From the NCBI RefSeq assembly GCF_014200605.1, contig NZ_JACHCE010000004.1:447619-511618 (forward strand): a stretch of DNA of 64,000 nucleotides, read 5' to 3'. The notes under the pieces were generated by a model. It saw only the letters and a program-made list of their open reading frames with translations, searched no databases and had not been told where the DNA came from. Shown piece after piece: positions 17,493 through 27,571 of this stretch. Position 1 is the first letter of the stretch. Each line of letters opens with the position of its first letter. Origin of the DNA: Pedobacter cryoconitis. Lineage in GTDB: Bacteria; Bacteroidota; Bacteroidia; Sphingobacteriales; Sphingobacteriaceae. The position numbers and the translations under genes were made by a program.

Positions 17493-20330
17493 TCATTTCC
17501 ATTTATTCACCTGTTCGCTTTTCTGCTCAAATTCGGAAGATAAAGACTGCATTCTTGATTTCAGCAGTAACTTTCTCCCCTCCAAAGTTCTTGTAAATAT
17601 CAAATTGCACGGGCCTACCAAAGCTTTCCACTGTACTTTGAGATATTCTGCAAGGTTTTTATTTCTTGCCAGGATTTCTGGTACCGCGTGATAATCTTTT
17701 TGTCTGAAAACAGAAAACAGCCAGCTTTTTCGAACCATTATATATCTTGGGTTATCCATGATATCAACAACTTCTTTTAAGGCATTGATGAACACAGAAT
17801 TTTCGAACGTTGTCCCTCCTTTCAAATGACAGTAAACAGCACCATAATTATCATGGACGGCAATAATCTCTAATTGTGAAGGATCAGACTGGATTGCTTT
17901 AGCTTTAATCAGTGATTTTAATATCGCATTAGAGATCTGAAACATATCTTTTGATATATCACGGTATTTTAAATATAACCTCAAAGCTTTATAAAGCTGT
18001 CTTCCAAAGTAAATAAAGCCTAAAACCCCTGCAAGGATCAACCAGTTAAAGAAAGAATCCAGATTTTTCATCTGCCTTAAAGAGCGAAAGAATAACCGGA
18101 TCATATCCATTCCGAAACTCATCAAACCAAAAAACAACTCCGCTAAAAGATAAGCGAGTGTTTTATTCAGATACATCTTTTTCTGTTTTTGGTAGGGTTT
18201 CTTCTCCGAAAAGGGGATTTTAATTTCTTCTACAAGTTCTACACCGGCCTTTAATGCGCTATTCCAATTTTCTTTCAAAGATGCCCTGTCACCGGCATAA
18301 TACAGAGTTTCCTGATTTCTGGTCGCGATTTCCCCGGCACTGTGAATTCTTTGAGGAATATTTAAGCGGCCTATCCCATTCTCAATTCCTGCTTCCTTTT
18401 TAAATGAAACCCCTGCAAATCCTTTGAACCTTCGTTTCAGCATTTCAAAATCTTCACCACCTGTGGCCGAAGTTGGATCTATACAGACTAAATGCCAGAT
18501 ATTCCCTGTTTTACCAGGATTATCCTTTTGCGTTCTTATCGCCCTGCCTCTCATCTGATTAGACAAAACAAAAGAGCCTACAAAACTTGCCAGGATTAAT
18601 GAATTGATCGCTGGTGCATCCCATCCCTCTCCCAACAAAGATTTAGTACCAATCAGCACTTCAATACCACCAGACTGAAAAACAGCAGTGACCAGTTTTA
18701 TAATTGAATTTCTCAGCTTTCCATCGGCTTGAATTAACAGATAATCTGCATCAAATGGCAAGGCCGATACACTAACCTGTAAAAACCCCTCTGCTTTTGA
18801 CAATACTTCAAAACAGGCATAAGCACTTTTAGGAAGAATAACAATAGAACCTGTCAATACACCTATTTTCATTTGCGCAGGATTATCCCTTCTCAGCTTC
18901 TCAAAAATTGGCATTACCCCCATTTTGTTCAGCACCATTGCATGTTCAGCAGAATTCACATAAAATTCTTTCCTAATATAGTCCGAAAGGATTACCATTC
19001 TCAGTGCTGCACCCAACTGCTGATATTCAAAATCAGCAATCTCTTTAATACTATTTAACTTATTGGTACTTGAAGTTAAGAAACCTGTTACCTTTTTATT
19101 ATGCCATAAATTGATCTGTTTGCCATTAACAATTCCGTAATGTGTTAAACGGTTCCTGAGTTTTTCACGATGTTCATCAAACTCCTTAAAATATTCACCA
19201 TTAAAAAGATAGAACTGCAATATGTTTTCCATCCGGGTATAATCCAATATCGGAATCTCAAATTTTGAACCTCCGGCAACTTCCAGGTGCTGATCCGGTA
19301 TCTCTGCTCCGCTGGCTTTCAGAAAAATCAGGCAGGCAGCATAAACAGAGAAATTTCCATAAATCCATTCCAGGTGCGCAGTTGGGTTTATCCATACAGT
19401 CCAGGTCTTTAATGCTGTGATTAAAGTTTCATCAGCCTTTATCTCTAAATACAAATCAGAAACAGACTGCCTGAAAGATTTTATACGCTGCTCATCCTCC
19501 GCAGTTGGCAACGTAAAATGAATATAATCCTGATGCGGGCATAAATCATTTTCTATCACTAGTTCGGGGACAGAGATTTCAATATCTACAGGCCCGTTAA
19601 GTTCCAGATATCTTTGCCATTCATTTACAGAAACATCATATGGAGGGGTTGCTGTCAGGCCAACAATAACAGGATTAAGTTGATCTTTAACTTTAGTCAG
19701 TGTTTTCCACCACTCATTTTTCAGATGATGTGCTTCATCTACTATAACCGTATTGATATTTTGGGCGATCAGCCCTTTAACAATCTGAGCCAGATTTTTA
19801 TCATCGCTATCTTCTAAAAACCGTTTGGCTTTTCTGGTCCCTTTGATTGCTTTGGTTTTTGCATCAATCTCATCGCTTTCAAGTTCCGTTTCAGGATGAA
19901 CTGCAATTTCAAGTTCCGTTTCGGACTCTATGTCAATTTCAGACTCGTTAATGCGCAAATTATTACAAGCCGCGTGCAGTGCCTGATAAGTTACAACTGT
20001 CATCAAACAAGGTTTCCGGATATCCGTTGATATCCAGTCTGGTATCTGATCAGTTTGTAAAAACAGTTCGCTGAATCTTTGTATCCACTGCTGTCTGATC
20101 GCAACTGTTGGCGCCAGGATCAAAACGGGTCTATTGAGTCTTAGTGCAACCTCTAATCCCAGGATCGTCTTTCCAGAACCCGGAGGGGCAATTACATGCA
20201 GATGTCCATCTCTTAAATAATGATCAAGTCTGTCAAAAACGCGCTGCTGATATTTTCTCCAGCTATATTTAAACCTGATCCCTTTTGGAAATTCTGTCAA
20301 TACCTGTCTCTTGTCTATTAATGACTCCAA
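17493..20330 (-). CDS. SF2 DEAH-box helicase with C-terminal membrane segments
   Basis: A 945-aa protein. Helicase motifs: I APPGSGKT (48-55), II DEAH (198-201), III LTATP (225-229), and motif VI QMRGRAIRT in the second RecA domain, which also has GTKSLLGEGWDAPAINSLIL. An acidic, Glu-rich insert (about 128-175) separates motifs Ia and II. After the helicase core come two hydrophobic helices (about 722-746 and 761-782) and a ~150-aa C-terminal domain (LEIIAVHDNYGAVYCHLKGG) that I do not recognise. Membrane anchoring is rare for SF2 helicases, so nuclease-less defence or membrane-linked nucleic-acid handling is possible, but this is inference. The gene follows the methyltransferase gene on the same strand with a 42-bp gap, which suggests a pair. 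Confidence 0.85.
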   Translation of the reverse strand: MESLIDKRQVLTEFPKGIRFKYSWRKYQQRVFDRLDHYLRDGHLHVIAPPGSGKTILGLEVALRLNRPVLILAPTVAIRQQWIQRFSELFLQTDQIPDWISTDIRKPCLMTVVTYQALHAACNNLRINESEIDIESETELEIAVHPETELESDEIDAKTKAIKGTRKAKRFLEDSDDKNLAQIVKGLIAQNINTVIVDEAHHLKNEWWKTLTKVKDQLNPVIVGLTATPPYDVSVNEWQRYLELNGPVDIEISVPELVIENDLCPHQDYIHFTLPTAEDEQRIKSFRQSVSDLYLEIKADETLITALKTWTVWINPTAHLEWIYGNFSVYAACLIFLKASGAEIPDQHLEVAGGSKFEIPILDYTRMENILQFYLFNGEYFKEFDEHREKLRNRLTHYGIVNGKQINLWHNKKVTGFLTSSTNKLNSIKEIADFEYQQLGAALRMVILSDYIRKEFYVNSAEHAMVLNKMGVMPIFEKLRRDNPAQMKIGVLTGSIVILPKSAYACFEVLSKAEGFLQVSVSALPFDADYLLIQADGKLRNSIIKLVTAVFQSGGIEVLIGTKSLLGEGWDAPAINSLILASFVGSFVLSNQMRGRAIRTQKDNPGKTGNIWHLVCIDPTSATGGEDFEMLKRRFKGFAGVSFKKEAGIENGIGRLNIPQRIHSAGEIATRNQETLYYAGDRASLKENWNSALKAGVELVEEIKIPFSEKKPYQKQKKMYLNKTLAYLLAELFFGLMSFGMDMIRLFFRSLRQMKNLDSFFNWLILAGVLGFIYFGRQLYKALRLYLKYRDISKDMFQISNAILKSLIKAKAIQSDPSQLEIIAVHDNYGAVYCHLKGGTTFENSVFINALKEVVDIMDNPRYIMVRKSWLFSVFRQKDYHAVPEILARNKNLAEYLKVQWKALVGPCNLIFTRTLEGRKLLLKSRMQSLSSEFEQKSEQVNKWK

Positions 20331-20372
20331 ATCTAATCTATTATTGATCCAAATCTTAACGCACGTTTAATT

Positions 20373-21158
20373 TTAAATCTTACCCCTTACCTCTTTTAAT
20401 TTCATGGTCATTTGTTCTGCACCGGCAACGATCCACTGCTCATACTCTTCAATCGCTTTGAGTCTCAGTTCATCTGAAAGATAACCTTCCTCTACCATTT
20501 GAGTCGAGCCGGCAACTTTTGACCAGATACCAATCCGCTGTAAAAAGTTATCATCCTGCTTGCGATAAACCTCTTCGGCATTCAAGACTTCAATCTCCTG
20601 AAAACCAGTCTCCTCAAAATAACCGGCCAGATCTTCCGCAATATGATTATTCATCCCTGCATCAGCACGCCATTTTAAAAAGGTCCGGTAAAAAGCTAAC
20701 ATACTTTCTGGCGGCTGAGGCTCCCAGCTCAACTGCTCATGGTTATAATCCAGAACAGAAAGCTGTCCGCCTGGTTTTAACAAAGACTTCAATTTCTGTA
20801 AAGCTTCTTTTGGATTGTTTAACCATTGCAAAGTACGTGCAGAAACAATCAGGTCAAATTTCTCTTCCGGCTCATAACTAAACAAATCGTGATGAAGCAA
20901 TTCAAGGTTCAGGGTCGTTTGATAACTTTCTTTACCACTAACAATAAACTTCTCTGTATTATCAATTCCAATAACAAACCCTTCAGGGCCTACTCTTTCG
21001 GCAATATCTTTTGATATCGCGCCTGTTCCGCAACCAATATCCAGCACACGGAGCCCCTGTTTCAGAACAGGGATTAAGGTCGCATAGTCCTTCTCTAAAC
21101 TCCTGTTATCAAATATCTTATTTGTGGTCTGATGATCGCGCTGGATAGTTTTATTCAT
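20373..21158 (-). CDS. Class I SAM-dependent methyltransferase
   Basis: Reads MNKTIQRDHQTTNKIFDNRS from the ATG at 21158 (261 aa); an upstream ATG at 21182 adds eight residues and is less likely. Motif I is VLDIGCGTGAISKDIAE, the acidic end of strand 2 is VIGIDNTEKF, and motif post-II is FDLIVSARTLQWLNNPKEAL, typical of UbiE/Tam-like small-molecule methyltransferases. The C-terminal part (residues ~165-261) is mostly helical with conserved aromatic residues and may shape the substrate pocket. The substrate is unknown. It lies upstream of the helicase gene on the same strand. Confidence 0.88.
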   Translation of the reverse strand: MNKTIQRDHQTTNKIFDNRSLEKDYATLIPVLKQGLRVLDIGCGTGAISKDIAERVGPEGFVIGIDNTEKFIVSGKESYQTTLNLELLHHDLFSYEPEEKFDLIVSARTLQWLNNPKEALQKLKSLLKPGGQLSVLDYNHEQLSWEPQPPESMLAFYRTFLKWRADAGMNNHIAEDLAGYFEETGFQEIEVLNAEEVYRKQDDNFLQRIGIWSKVAGSTQMVEEGYLSDELRLKAIEEYEQWIVAGAEQMTMKLKEVRGKI

Positions 21159-21210
21159 ATCGTAAGTTACAAGAATTACCACAAAAACAAATAAAATACA
21201 TTTAACACGA

Positions 21211-21266
21211 AATCAATAATACAATAATGGCCAGAATAAATTCAGGCCATTATTGTATTATTGATT
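21211..21266 (-). terminator. Very long perfect stem-loop terminator of the SusC/SusD unit
   Basis: A perfect 22-bp stem, 21211-21232 with 21245-21266, and a 12-nt loop lie about 30 bp past the susD stop and ahead of the methyltransferase start. The stem contains aataatggcc and its complement. Confidence 0.85.
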
Positions 21267-21294
21267 TATAATTAAGTTTAATCGCTTATTATTA

Positions 21295-22794
21295 TCAATT
21301 AGTAATCAGCGGATTCGCATTCAGCTCAAGCTGAGGAATATTAAACAAATAATAAGGACTATTCGGTTTAAATGCCGTTTTATCAGGAAACCTCAAAGTA
21401 GTATGCTGTTCTGCCTGTACCGTTTTAGTCTTTCCATCAGGAGTAACAATGGTGACCAGCTTAGGCTGCCCTTTGTCATCTACATAAGCAGAACGCTGTA
21501 CAGAAGCCTGAGTCCTTAAAATATCAGAAAGTGAGAAACCCTCCCCCCATAATTCCTTTCTTCTTTCTATCAGGATCGCATTAATAACATCATCTGCAGT
21601 TTTTCCGGCAAGCACAAACTGGTCAGCTCTTCTGGCCGTACGTAACTCATTTAAATACTGAACCGCCTTACTCAAATCAGAATTTCTTGCAAATCCTTCC
21701 GCTTGTATCAGAACCATTTCTGCCGAACGCATCAGTACAATATCCCCAGTCTGATCCTGACGCATTTTAAACTTCGCATAACGCAGAAAGCCTTCTCTGC
21801 CAGGCCATCCATCCCAGGCAAACAATTGGGTACGGATATCATTATCATCAAATAAAGATTTAAAATTCGGGTCGGCCATAAAACTATAATAGCCAGATGC
21901 TTCAGAACTTACATCCAGGTATTGAAAAGTATAACTGGCATTGCTTTGATTCGGGGTCTGGCCCTGTCCCCAGATCCACTCGTTATTCTTCAAATCATTA
22001 AAACCTAAATAATAATCTGCCGGGGCCATAAAAGTATAGTTTGCCCTCGCTTCTCCTGCTTTTTGTGCAGCAAGATCCCATTTGCCCATATTCAGATAAG
22101 TTCTGGCTTGTAAACCATGCACCACATCAATATTGATTTTATATTTAGCAGTCCTGGAATATTTAGCCAATAGAGTTTCTGCCTGCGTTAAATCGGCTGT
22201 AATTAATTTATACACATCTTCCAGGCTAGACTTTGCTTTACCATTTGTCGAAGCCACGGTTGGTTCAGTATAGATAGGTACCGCTTTTGCCTGTGGATCT
22301 TTCAGATAAGTAAACTGATAATAAGTAGCCAGGTTCAAATAGCTATTCGCACGTAAAGCATAAGCCTGTCCTTTAACCTGCGCTTTTTTATCCGCCGATC
22401 CGCTTGCTGCATCAGTCTTGGCAATAATATTATTGCAGTTATCAATTACCTTATATAAGATAGTCCATACCGCTTCTAAACGGCTTTGATTATTAGCTCC
22501 GTTAAAAGCATAAGCATCTGCATAGCCATATTTATTGGGGTTCACTGCAATATCATTTCCCATTGCATCACTGGTTCTTAATATCGTCGTATAACCGGGA
22601 TTTGCATAAGTGAAAAATTGTTCATGCATATAAGCCCAGGTACCATTTAAAACAGCTTCTATATTGGCTACATCCGTATAAATTGCAGATTCTGGTACGT
22701 CCCTGGAAGATGATGTCGTCAGCTCTTTCTTACACCCGGTAAAGGACAAAAGTAAAGTACCAACTAGTATTGAAGTAATTATCCTGATATTCAT
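21295..22794 (-). CDS. SusD/RagB-family nutrient-binding lipoprotein
   Basis: Starting at ATG 22794 gives 499 aa with a lipoprotein signal (LVGTLLLSFTGCKKE); a start at 22815 adds seven residues. Family landmarks: an N-terminal TPR-like helical region with AYALRANSYLNLATYYQFTY, YKLITADLTQAETLL, the RSAEMVLIQAEGFAR helix and the C-terminal ELWGEGFSLSDILR and YYLFNIPQLELNANPLI. SusD proteins sit on the cell surface over the SusC channel and bind the imported glycan or peptide. The gene directly follows its susC partner with at most a few bases between them. No degradative enzyme is encoded nearby, so the substrate is unknown. Confidence 0.93.
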   Translation of the reverse strand: MNIRIITSILVGTLLLSFTGCKKELTTSSSRDVPESAIYTDVANIEAVLNGTWAYMHEQFFTYANPGYTTILRTSDAMGNDIAVNPNKYGYADAYAFNGANNQSRLEAVWTILYKVIDNCNNIIAKTDAASGSADKKAQVKGQAYALRANSYLNLATYYQFTYLKDPQAKAVPIYTEPTVASTNGKAKSSLEDVYKLITADLTQAETLLAKYSRTAKYKINIDVVHGLQARTYLNMGKWDLAAQKAGEARANYTFMAPADYYLGFNDLKNNEWIWGQGQTPNQSNASYTFQYLDVSSEASGYYSFMADPNFKSLFDDNDIRTQLFAWDGWPGREGFLRYAKFKMRQDQTGDIVLMRSAEMVLIQAEGFARNSDLSKAVQYLNELRTARRADQFVLAGKTADDVINAILIERRKELWGEGFSLSDILRTQASVQRSAYVDDKGQPKLVTIVTPDGKTKTVQAEQHTTLRFPDKTAFKPNSPYYLFNIPQLELNANPLITN

Positions 22795-22817
22795 ATTGAA
22801 ATAATTAGAGGTCATTG

Positions 22818-25800
22818 TTAAAAAGTCACGTTAATTCCTGCAGAAACAGTACGCATTGCAGGGTATCTGAAATAAGTTGATCCGCTGATTGTCTGCTCAG
22901 GGTCCATTCCTTTATGTCCATAAAAAGTAAGCAGGTTTTCACCAGTCAGCGTAACCCTCAGGTTTTGAACACCCAGTCTGCCTGATACTTTTTTCGGCAG
23001 ATTATAGCCAAGCGTTACCGTTTTTAATCTTGCATAAGTTGCGCTGTACAACTGACGGGTAGAGGTTTGAGTCCAGCCCAGGTTATCTGTAGTTAATCGT
23101 GGTACATCTGTATTTGGATTTTCAGGCGTCCAGTGATTTAACATTTCTTCTGACCAGGTTCCTCCGGTACGGTTACCATTATGCAATAATGAAGCGTAGT
23201 CACGATCTAATACCTTACCACCTAAACTGTAAGCCAGCATAGCCGATAGTTCGAACTGCTTATAATTGAAAGTATTCGTTATCCCTCCCAGTACATCCGG
23301 CAGAGAAGTACCTTCCAGATAAAATGACGCCTGGGTATAATCATTCGTTTTAACTTTTTCTCCTTTACCATTGTCCTTATACCATAAAGGGTCTCCATTT
23401 GCAGGATCTACTCCAGCCCATTCTTTGATATAAAAATCATTAATAGAACCACCAACCCTTAATAATTTTGTGCCTGCAATCTGATTATTCTGTGGTAAAT
23501 CTGTAATCTTGTTTTTGTAATGCGTTGCATTGATACTGAAAGTCCATTTAAAATCAGTGGTCAGTACAGGAACTGCATTAAGCTGTATTTCTATCCCCGT
23601 ATTTTTCAAGGCACCAATATTGGCATCAATAGATTTGAAACCAGTTGAAAGTGCTTTAGGCAAACTAAACAGCAGGTTTTTGGAAGCTCTGTTGAAATAC
23701 TCTACCGAACCGGAGATACGGTCTTTTAAGATGCCGAAATCTACCCCAATATTCAGGTTAAGATTCGTTTCCCATTTTAAATCGGGCGTAGCCAAACGTT
23801 TAGTTACTAATCCGTTTTCTCCAAGATTGTTATAAATTGAATATAAACCATCATAAGCATAAAAAGTACCGATATCATCATTTCCCTGCGCACCATAACT
23901 CGCTCTGAAAGTCAGGTTATTTAACCAGACAGAATTACTCAGGAATTCTTCTTTAGAAGCTCTCCATGAACCACCCAGCGACCAGAATGTCCCCCATCTT
24001 GTTTCCGGAGAAAATCTTGATGAACCATCTGTGCGTAAAGATCCTGAGAAAAAGTATTTACTTTTATAATCATACTCTGCTCTTCCAAAAAAACTCAATA
24101 ACCTGTAATTATCAGCAAATCCATTGAAATCATTCAGCTGAGCTGCTGCATCCGGTTCATATAGATTTGGCAATACAAATCCCTGACGGCTTCCGGATAT
24201 CTGTCTGACATTATCACTATAAAACTCCTGGCCTGCCAGCAAGTTCAGATGATGGTCTTCATGGATAGTTTTTTCATATGTAAAGATATTATTCCAGGTA
24301 AAGGAATATTCACGGTTATTATTTCTTGAAACTGAACCTCTGATCGGTGCATTTTCCCCTAACAAAGGATTGGTGTAAAAATTCCTGTTGATATTCTTAT
24401 AATCGCCGCTATAAGAAGTTTTAAACTTCAGCCCCGGCAGCATACTGGCTTCCAGGAAAGTCCTGATCGATGCATTATCCGTTAAGATCTCATTTCTATC
24501 CAGATCAGTTGTCGCTGCGAGATTAGATCTCGGCATCGCTGAACTTGGTCTGTAATTACCAAAATCAAATGCTTTATTACCCTTTTCATCAAATATAAAT
24601 GAGCCATCAGGATTACGCTGATACACCGGATAGAAACTTGGTATAGACCTGGAAACCAGGATAATATTCGCTGTATTGCTATCCTCAGACTGCGGGTAAT
24701 CCTGTTTAGTATTAGAAGCCGAGAGGTTTAAACCTGCTTTAAGCCATTTTTTTGCCTGCGTCGTTAAGTTTACCCTTGCATTATATCTTTTAAAACCAGA
24801 GCCAATCGCTATACCTTTATCATTCAGGTAACCACCAGAAATAAAGTACTGGCTTTTCTCACTACCACCGCTAAAATTCAGGTCTGCCTGCGTGCGGCTT
24901 GCATTTCTTTCTAAAACATCACGCCATTGATCATCCCATAAAGGTGCAGCACCAGGAACAATTTTACCATCCAGCCCTACGGGCTCAGGATAATTTGCCC
25001 CATAAGGATTAATCCCTAAAGCTTTAGTTATCCTGCTGCTTGCACTTGTTCTGGCCTGTGCATCAGTTAAACCATTAGTCAGTTGTTTATTTCTTAAAGC
25101 GAGCCAGTAACTTTCAAAATACTGGTCCGTATTCATTTGCTTATAATCCTTCACCGCACGGTTTGAAACCCCACGGCTAAAGCTGGCATTAATCCTTGTT
25201 CCATCAGAGGACCTGCCGGTTTTGGTGGTGATAATAATCACCCCGTTTGCTCCTCTTGATCCGTATAAAGCGCTTGAAGATGCATCTTTAAGCACACTTA
25301 TAGATGCAATATCACTTACATTAATAGAATTAATATCTCCCTGAAAAGGCGCACCATCCACCACATACAAAGGGGCACTCGACGCATTGATAGATCCAAT
25401 ACCCCTTATCCTGATCGTAGCCTGAGTACCTGGCTGTCCACTTGCCGAAGCAACCTGTATACCAGGAGCCAGTCCCTGTAAAGCCTTACTAATATTGGAG
25501 ACCTGTCTGTTTTCTAATTGTTCTCCTTTGATCTGAGATAAGGAACCCACAAAACCTGATCGTTTTACAGTACCGTAAGCCACAACCAGGACTTCGTTCA
25601 GTTCGCCCGGTGTACTTATCAAAATTACATTCATCAAACCATCAGCAGCAGGAATTTCCCTGGTTTCATAGCCAAGATAAGAGAAAACCAGGATCTCATT
25701 GACAGAAACCCCGGAGATCATAAATCTTCCGTCTCCATCTGTAATCGTGCCTTTATCTTTTCCTTTAACACGTACTGTGGCCCCTATAACCGGCAAACCA

Positions 25801-26231
25801 GACTCATCAATCACCCTGCCTCTGTAAACAACAGGATCTGCATTCATGGCTGCGAAATTAGGCGTACGCAGCTCTTTGCGCTTAATAATAACTGTTTTTT
25901 CTTCAATGGTATAAGTTAACGGCAAGCCTTCTAAACAGACATTCAAGGCTTCTTCGAGCGTTACATTACTCACTTTGATATTAATCCTTTTATCCTGCTG
26001 AATAAGGTTCGCATTAAAAATAAAATCATAACCCGTTTGGTGGCGGATTTCTTTAAAAACCTTCTCTATTAAAACGTTTTTTTCATTCAGTGAAACTTTT
26101 TGCGCATAACCTGCGGCACTCACCTGCATAAAGGTGGCGATTAATATGATGATGGTCAGTCTCATATAGAGGAGAATATTACGGGCAGGAGAAAGCCCCA
26201 CACCATTTTTCTTGGTATATATTTTATACAT
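22818..26231 (-). CDS. SusC/RagA TonB-linked outer-membrane transporter with STN signalling domain
   Basis: An 1137-aa protein. After a signal-anchor region (about 23-44) comes an STN domain (about 48-115, VLIEKVFKEIRHQTGYDFIF and LEEALNVCLEGLPLTY), a carboxypeptidase-regulatory-like domain (GRVIDESGLPVIGATVRVKG, about 137-215), the plug with SINASSAPLYVVDGAPFQGD and DASSSALYGSRGANGVI, then the 22-strand barrel ending AGINVTF. The STN domain marks it as a transducer that signals to FecR, whose gene precedes it, so substrate sensing and sigma-factor release are coupled as in FecA-FecR-FecI. It forms one transport unit with the SusD protein encoded next. Substrate unknown. Confidence 0.95.
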   Translation of the reverse strand: MYKIYTKKNGVGLSPARNILLYMRLTIIILIATFMQVSAAGYAQKVSLNEKNVLIEKVFKEIRHQTGYDFIFNANLIQQDKRINIKVSNVTLEEALNVCLEGLPLTYTIEEKTVIIKRKELRTPNFAAMNADPVVYRGRVIDESGLPVIGATVRVKGKDKGTITDGDGRFMISGVSVNEILVFSYLGYETREIPAADGLMNVILISTPGELNEVLVVAYGTVKRSGFVGSLSQIKGEQLENRQVSNISKALQGLAPGIQVASASGQPGTQATIRIRGIGSINASSAPLYVVDGAPFQGDINSINVSDIASISVLKDASSSALYGSRGANGVIIITTKTGRSSDGTRINASFSRGVSNRAVKDYKQMNTDQYFESYWLALRNKQLTNGLTDAQARTSASSRITKALGINPYGANYPEPVGLDGKIVPGAAPLWDDQWRDVLERNASRTQADLNFSGGSEKSQYFISGGYLNDKGIAIGSGFKRYNARVNLTTQAKKWLKAGLNLSASNTKQDYPQSEDSNTANIILVSRSIPSFYPVYQRNPDGSFIFDEKGNKAFDFGNYRPSSAMPRSNLAATTDLDRNEILTDNASIRTFLEASMLPGLKFKTSYSGDYKNINRNFYTNPLLGENAPIRGSVSRNNNREYSFTWNNIFTYEKTIHEDHHLNLLAGQEFYSDNVRQISGSRQGFVLPNLYEPDAAAQLNDFNGFADNYRLLSFFGRAEYDYKSKYFFSGSLRTDGSSRFSPETRWGTFWSLGGSWRASKEEFLSNSVWLNNLTFRASYGAQGNDDIGTFYAYDGLYSIYNNLGENGLVTKRLATPDLKWETNLNLNIGVDFGILKDRISGSVEYFNRASKNLLFSLPKALSTGFKSIDANIGALKNTGIEIQLNAVPVLTTDFKWTFSINATHYKNKITDLPQNNQIAGTKLLRVGGSINDFYIKEWAGVDPANGDPLWYKDNGKGEKVKTNDYTQASFYLEGTSLPDVLGGITNTFNYKQFELSAMLAYSLGGKVLDRDYASLLHNGNRTGGTWSEEMLNHWTPENPNTDVPRLTTDNLGWTQTSTRQLYSATYARLKTVTLGYNLPKKVSGRLGVQNLRVTLTGENLLTFYGHKGMDPEQTISGSTYFRYPAMRTVSAGINVTF

Positions 26232-26319
26232 TTGTTTAGGTCGGTTTCACGATTTGCCTTTATGTTTCGAAGCTTCGGCATTTCGCGGGTTAATTATTAT
26301 TTTTTTAATTATCAGACTT

Positions 26320-26346
26320 AAACCAGGAGTTTCCAGCTTCTGGTTT
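26320..26346 (-). terminator. Short stem-loop between fecR and susC
   Basis: aaaccag at 26320-26326 pairs with ctggttt at 26340-26346. It lies directly after the fecR stop and before the susC start, where it could attenuate read-through from the sigma-fecR transcript. T-rich sequence follows on the plus strand only, so its role is uncertain. Confidence 0.4.
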
Positions 26347-26357
26347 TTTTGTAAACA

Positions 26358-27488
26358 CTATTTAGTCACCACTACCCTCCTTCCCTGAACTTTAAAATGA
26401 ACTTCCCCTGTTAACTCCATCACTTTCAGTATAGAAACAATACTTTTCTGACGGGATATCCACCCATGTAAGGTCACATCCTGCGGAGCAGAATGATCAT
26501 AAACAACCTCTACATTATACCATCTTGCCAGCTGACGCATAGCACCGCGAAAATCATTTTGTCCTAAATTGAAATCCCCGTTTTTCCAGGCTATGGCATT
26601 ATCCGTATCTACATTAAGTATGCTGATCTTCTCTGTTACAGCGGACTCCTGGCCGGGTTTTAGAATTTCATAGTTATTATTAACCGTAACTTTGATTGAT
26701 CCTTCCAGTAAAGTTGTTTTGATAGCAGGCTCATCACCATAACTATTGATATTAAAATGCGTTCCCAGAACCTCAGCAACCTGTTTGCCCGTCACAATGA
26801 TAAAAGGCCTGGACCGGTCATGGGCTACCTCAAAATAAGCCTCTCCGGTTAAGGTTACACGACGTGTTTTAAGCCCCGAAAAAGTGGATGGATAAGTTAA
26901 TTTAGAAGCAGCATTTAACCATACTTTAGTACCATCTGGTAAATTTAACTGCCACTGTCCGCCCTGCGGTGTTTCAATTGTATTTGGGACAGAAGCAACG
27001 TCTCCGTTCTTTTTATCATCTGCACGGTAAACCAATTGCCCGTCTCTGGTTTTAGTAATCACTGTCCCCTGCTGCTCAATGACATTACCATTGACGGCAT
27101 CGTCAAGTGCAATCCGGCTTCCATTTCCAAGGGTTAGAAAAGCTTTGTTTTTTCCGGATGGAACATCATTCACATAAATACTATGCCCGGTAGCTGCCAC
27201 AGGCGATAAACGTAAATAGAAAAATAAAATCAGCGAAGCTGCCAGCAGAATTGATGCAGCTGCAATATATTTAAGGACAGAAAATCTTTTGACGGGCCGT
27301 GCTGCTAATTTTGCTTCCAGCCGGGTCCATACCAAAGCCAGATCTTCTGCTGTTTCCTCTTCGCTCAGTCCGGGAATATCACTGCCATCTTCTTTCAGGA
27401 ACCAGGCTTCCAGTATAGCTTCTTCTGCAGGTGTACATTGGCCAGCAACATATTTATTTAAAAGCGTCCTAAGTTCTTTTTCATTCAT
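26358..27488 (-). CDS. FecR-family anti-sigma factor
   Basis: A 376-aa protein. The cytoplasmic N-terminal part (1-80) has the Bacteroidota form LLNKYVAGQCTPAEEAILEAWF, one membrane helix lies at about 88-107 (IAAASILLAASLILFFYLRL), and the periplasmic FecR domain (about 125-290) contains TPQGGQWQLNLPDGTKVWLN, LTGEAYFEVAHD and LGTHFNINSYGDE. The C-terminal DUF4974-like segment ends with the STN-like HFKVQGRRVVVTK. FecR holds its cognate ECF sigma factor until the STN-type SusC signals substrate. Encoded between the sigma factor and SusC genes, in the standard order. Confidence 0.95.
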   Translation of the reverse strand: MNEKELRTLLNKYVAGQCTPAEEAILEAWFLKEDGSDIPGLSEEETAEDLALVWTRLEAKLAARPVKRFSVLKYIAAASILLAASLILFFYLRLSPVAATGHSIYVNDVPSGKNKAFLTLGNGSRIALDDAVNGNVIEQQGTVITKTRDGQLVYRADDKKNGDVASVPNTIETPQGGQWQLNLPDGTKVWLNAASKLTYPSTFSGLKTRRVTLTGEAYFEVAHDRSRPFIIVTGKQVAEVLGTHFNINSYGDEPAIKTTLLEGSIKVTVNNNYEILKPGQESAVTEKISILNVDTDNAIAWKNGDFNLGQNDFRGAMRQLARWYNVEVVYDHSAPQDVTLHGWISRQKSIVSILKVMELTGEVHFKVQGRRVVVTK

Positions 27489-27571
27489 ATTTTTCCAGCT
27501 ATAAATTGAATAGGTTTAGCCACTATACAAGATACAGCCCAAAAAGGCTTAGGGGGTAAAAAAGATATAAA

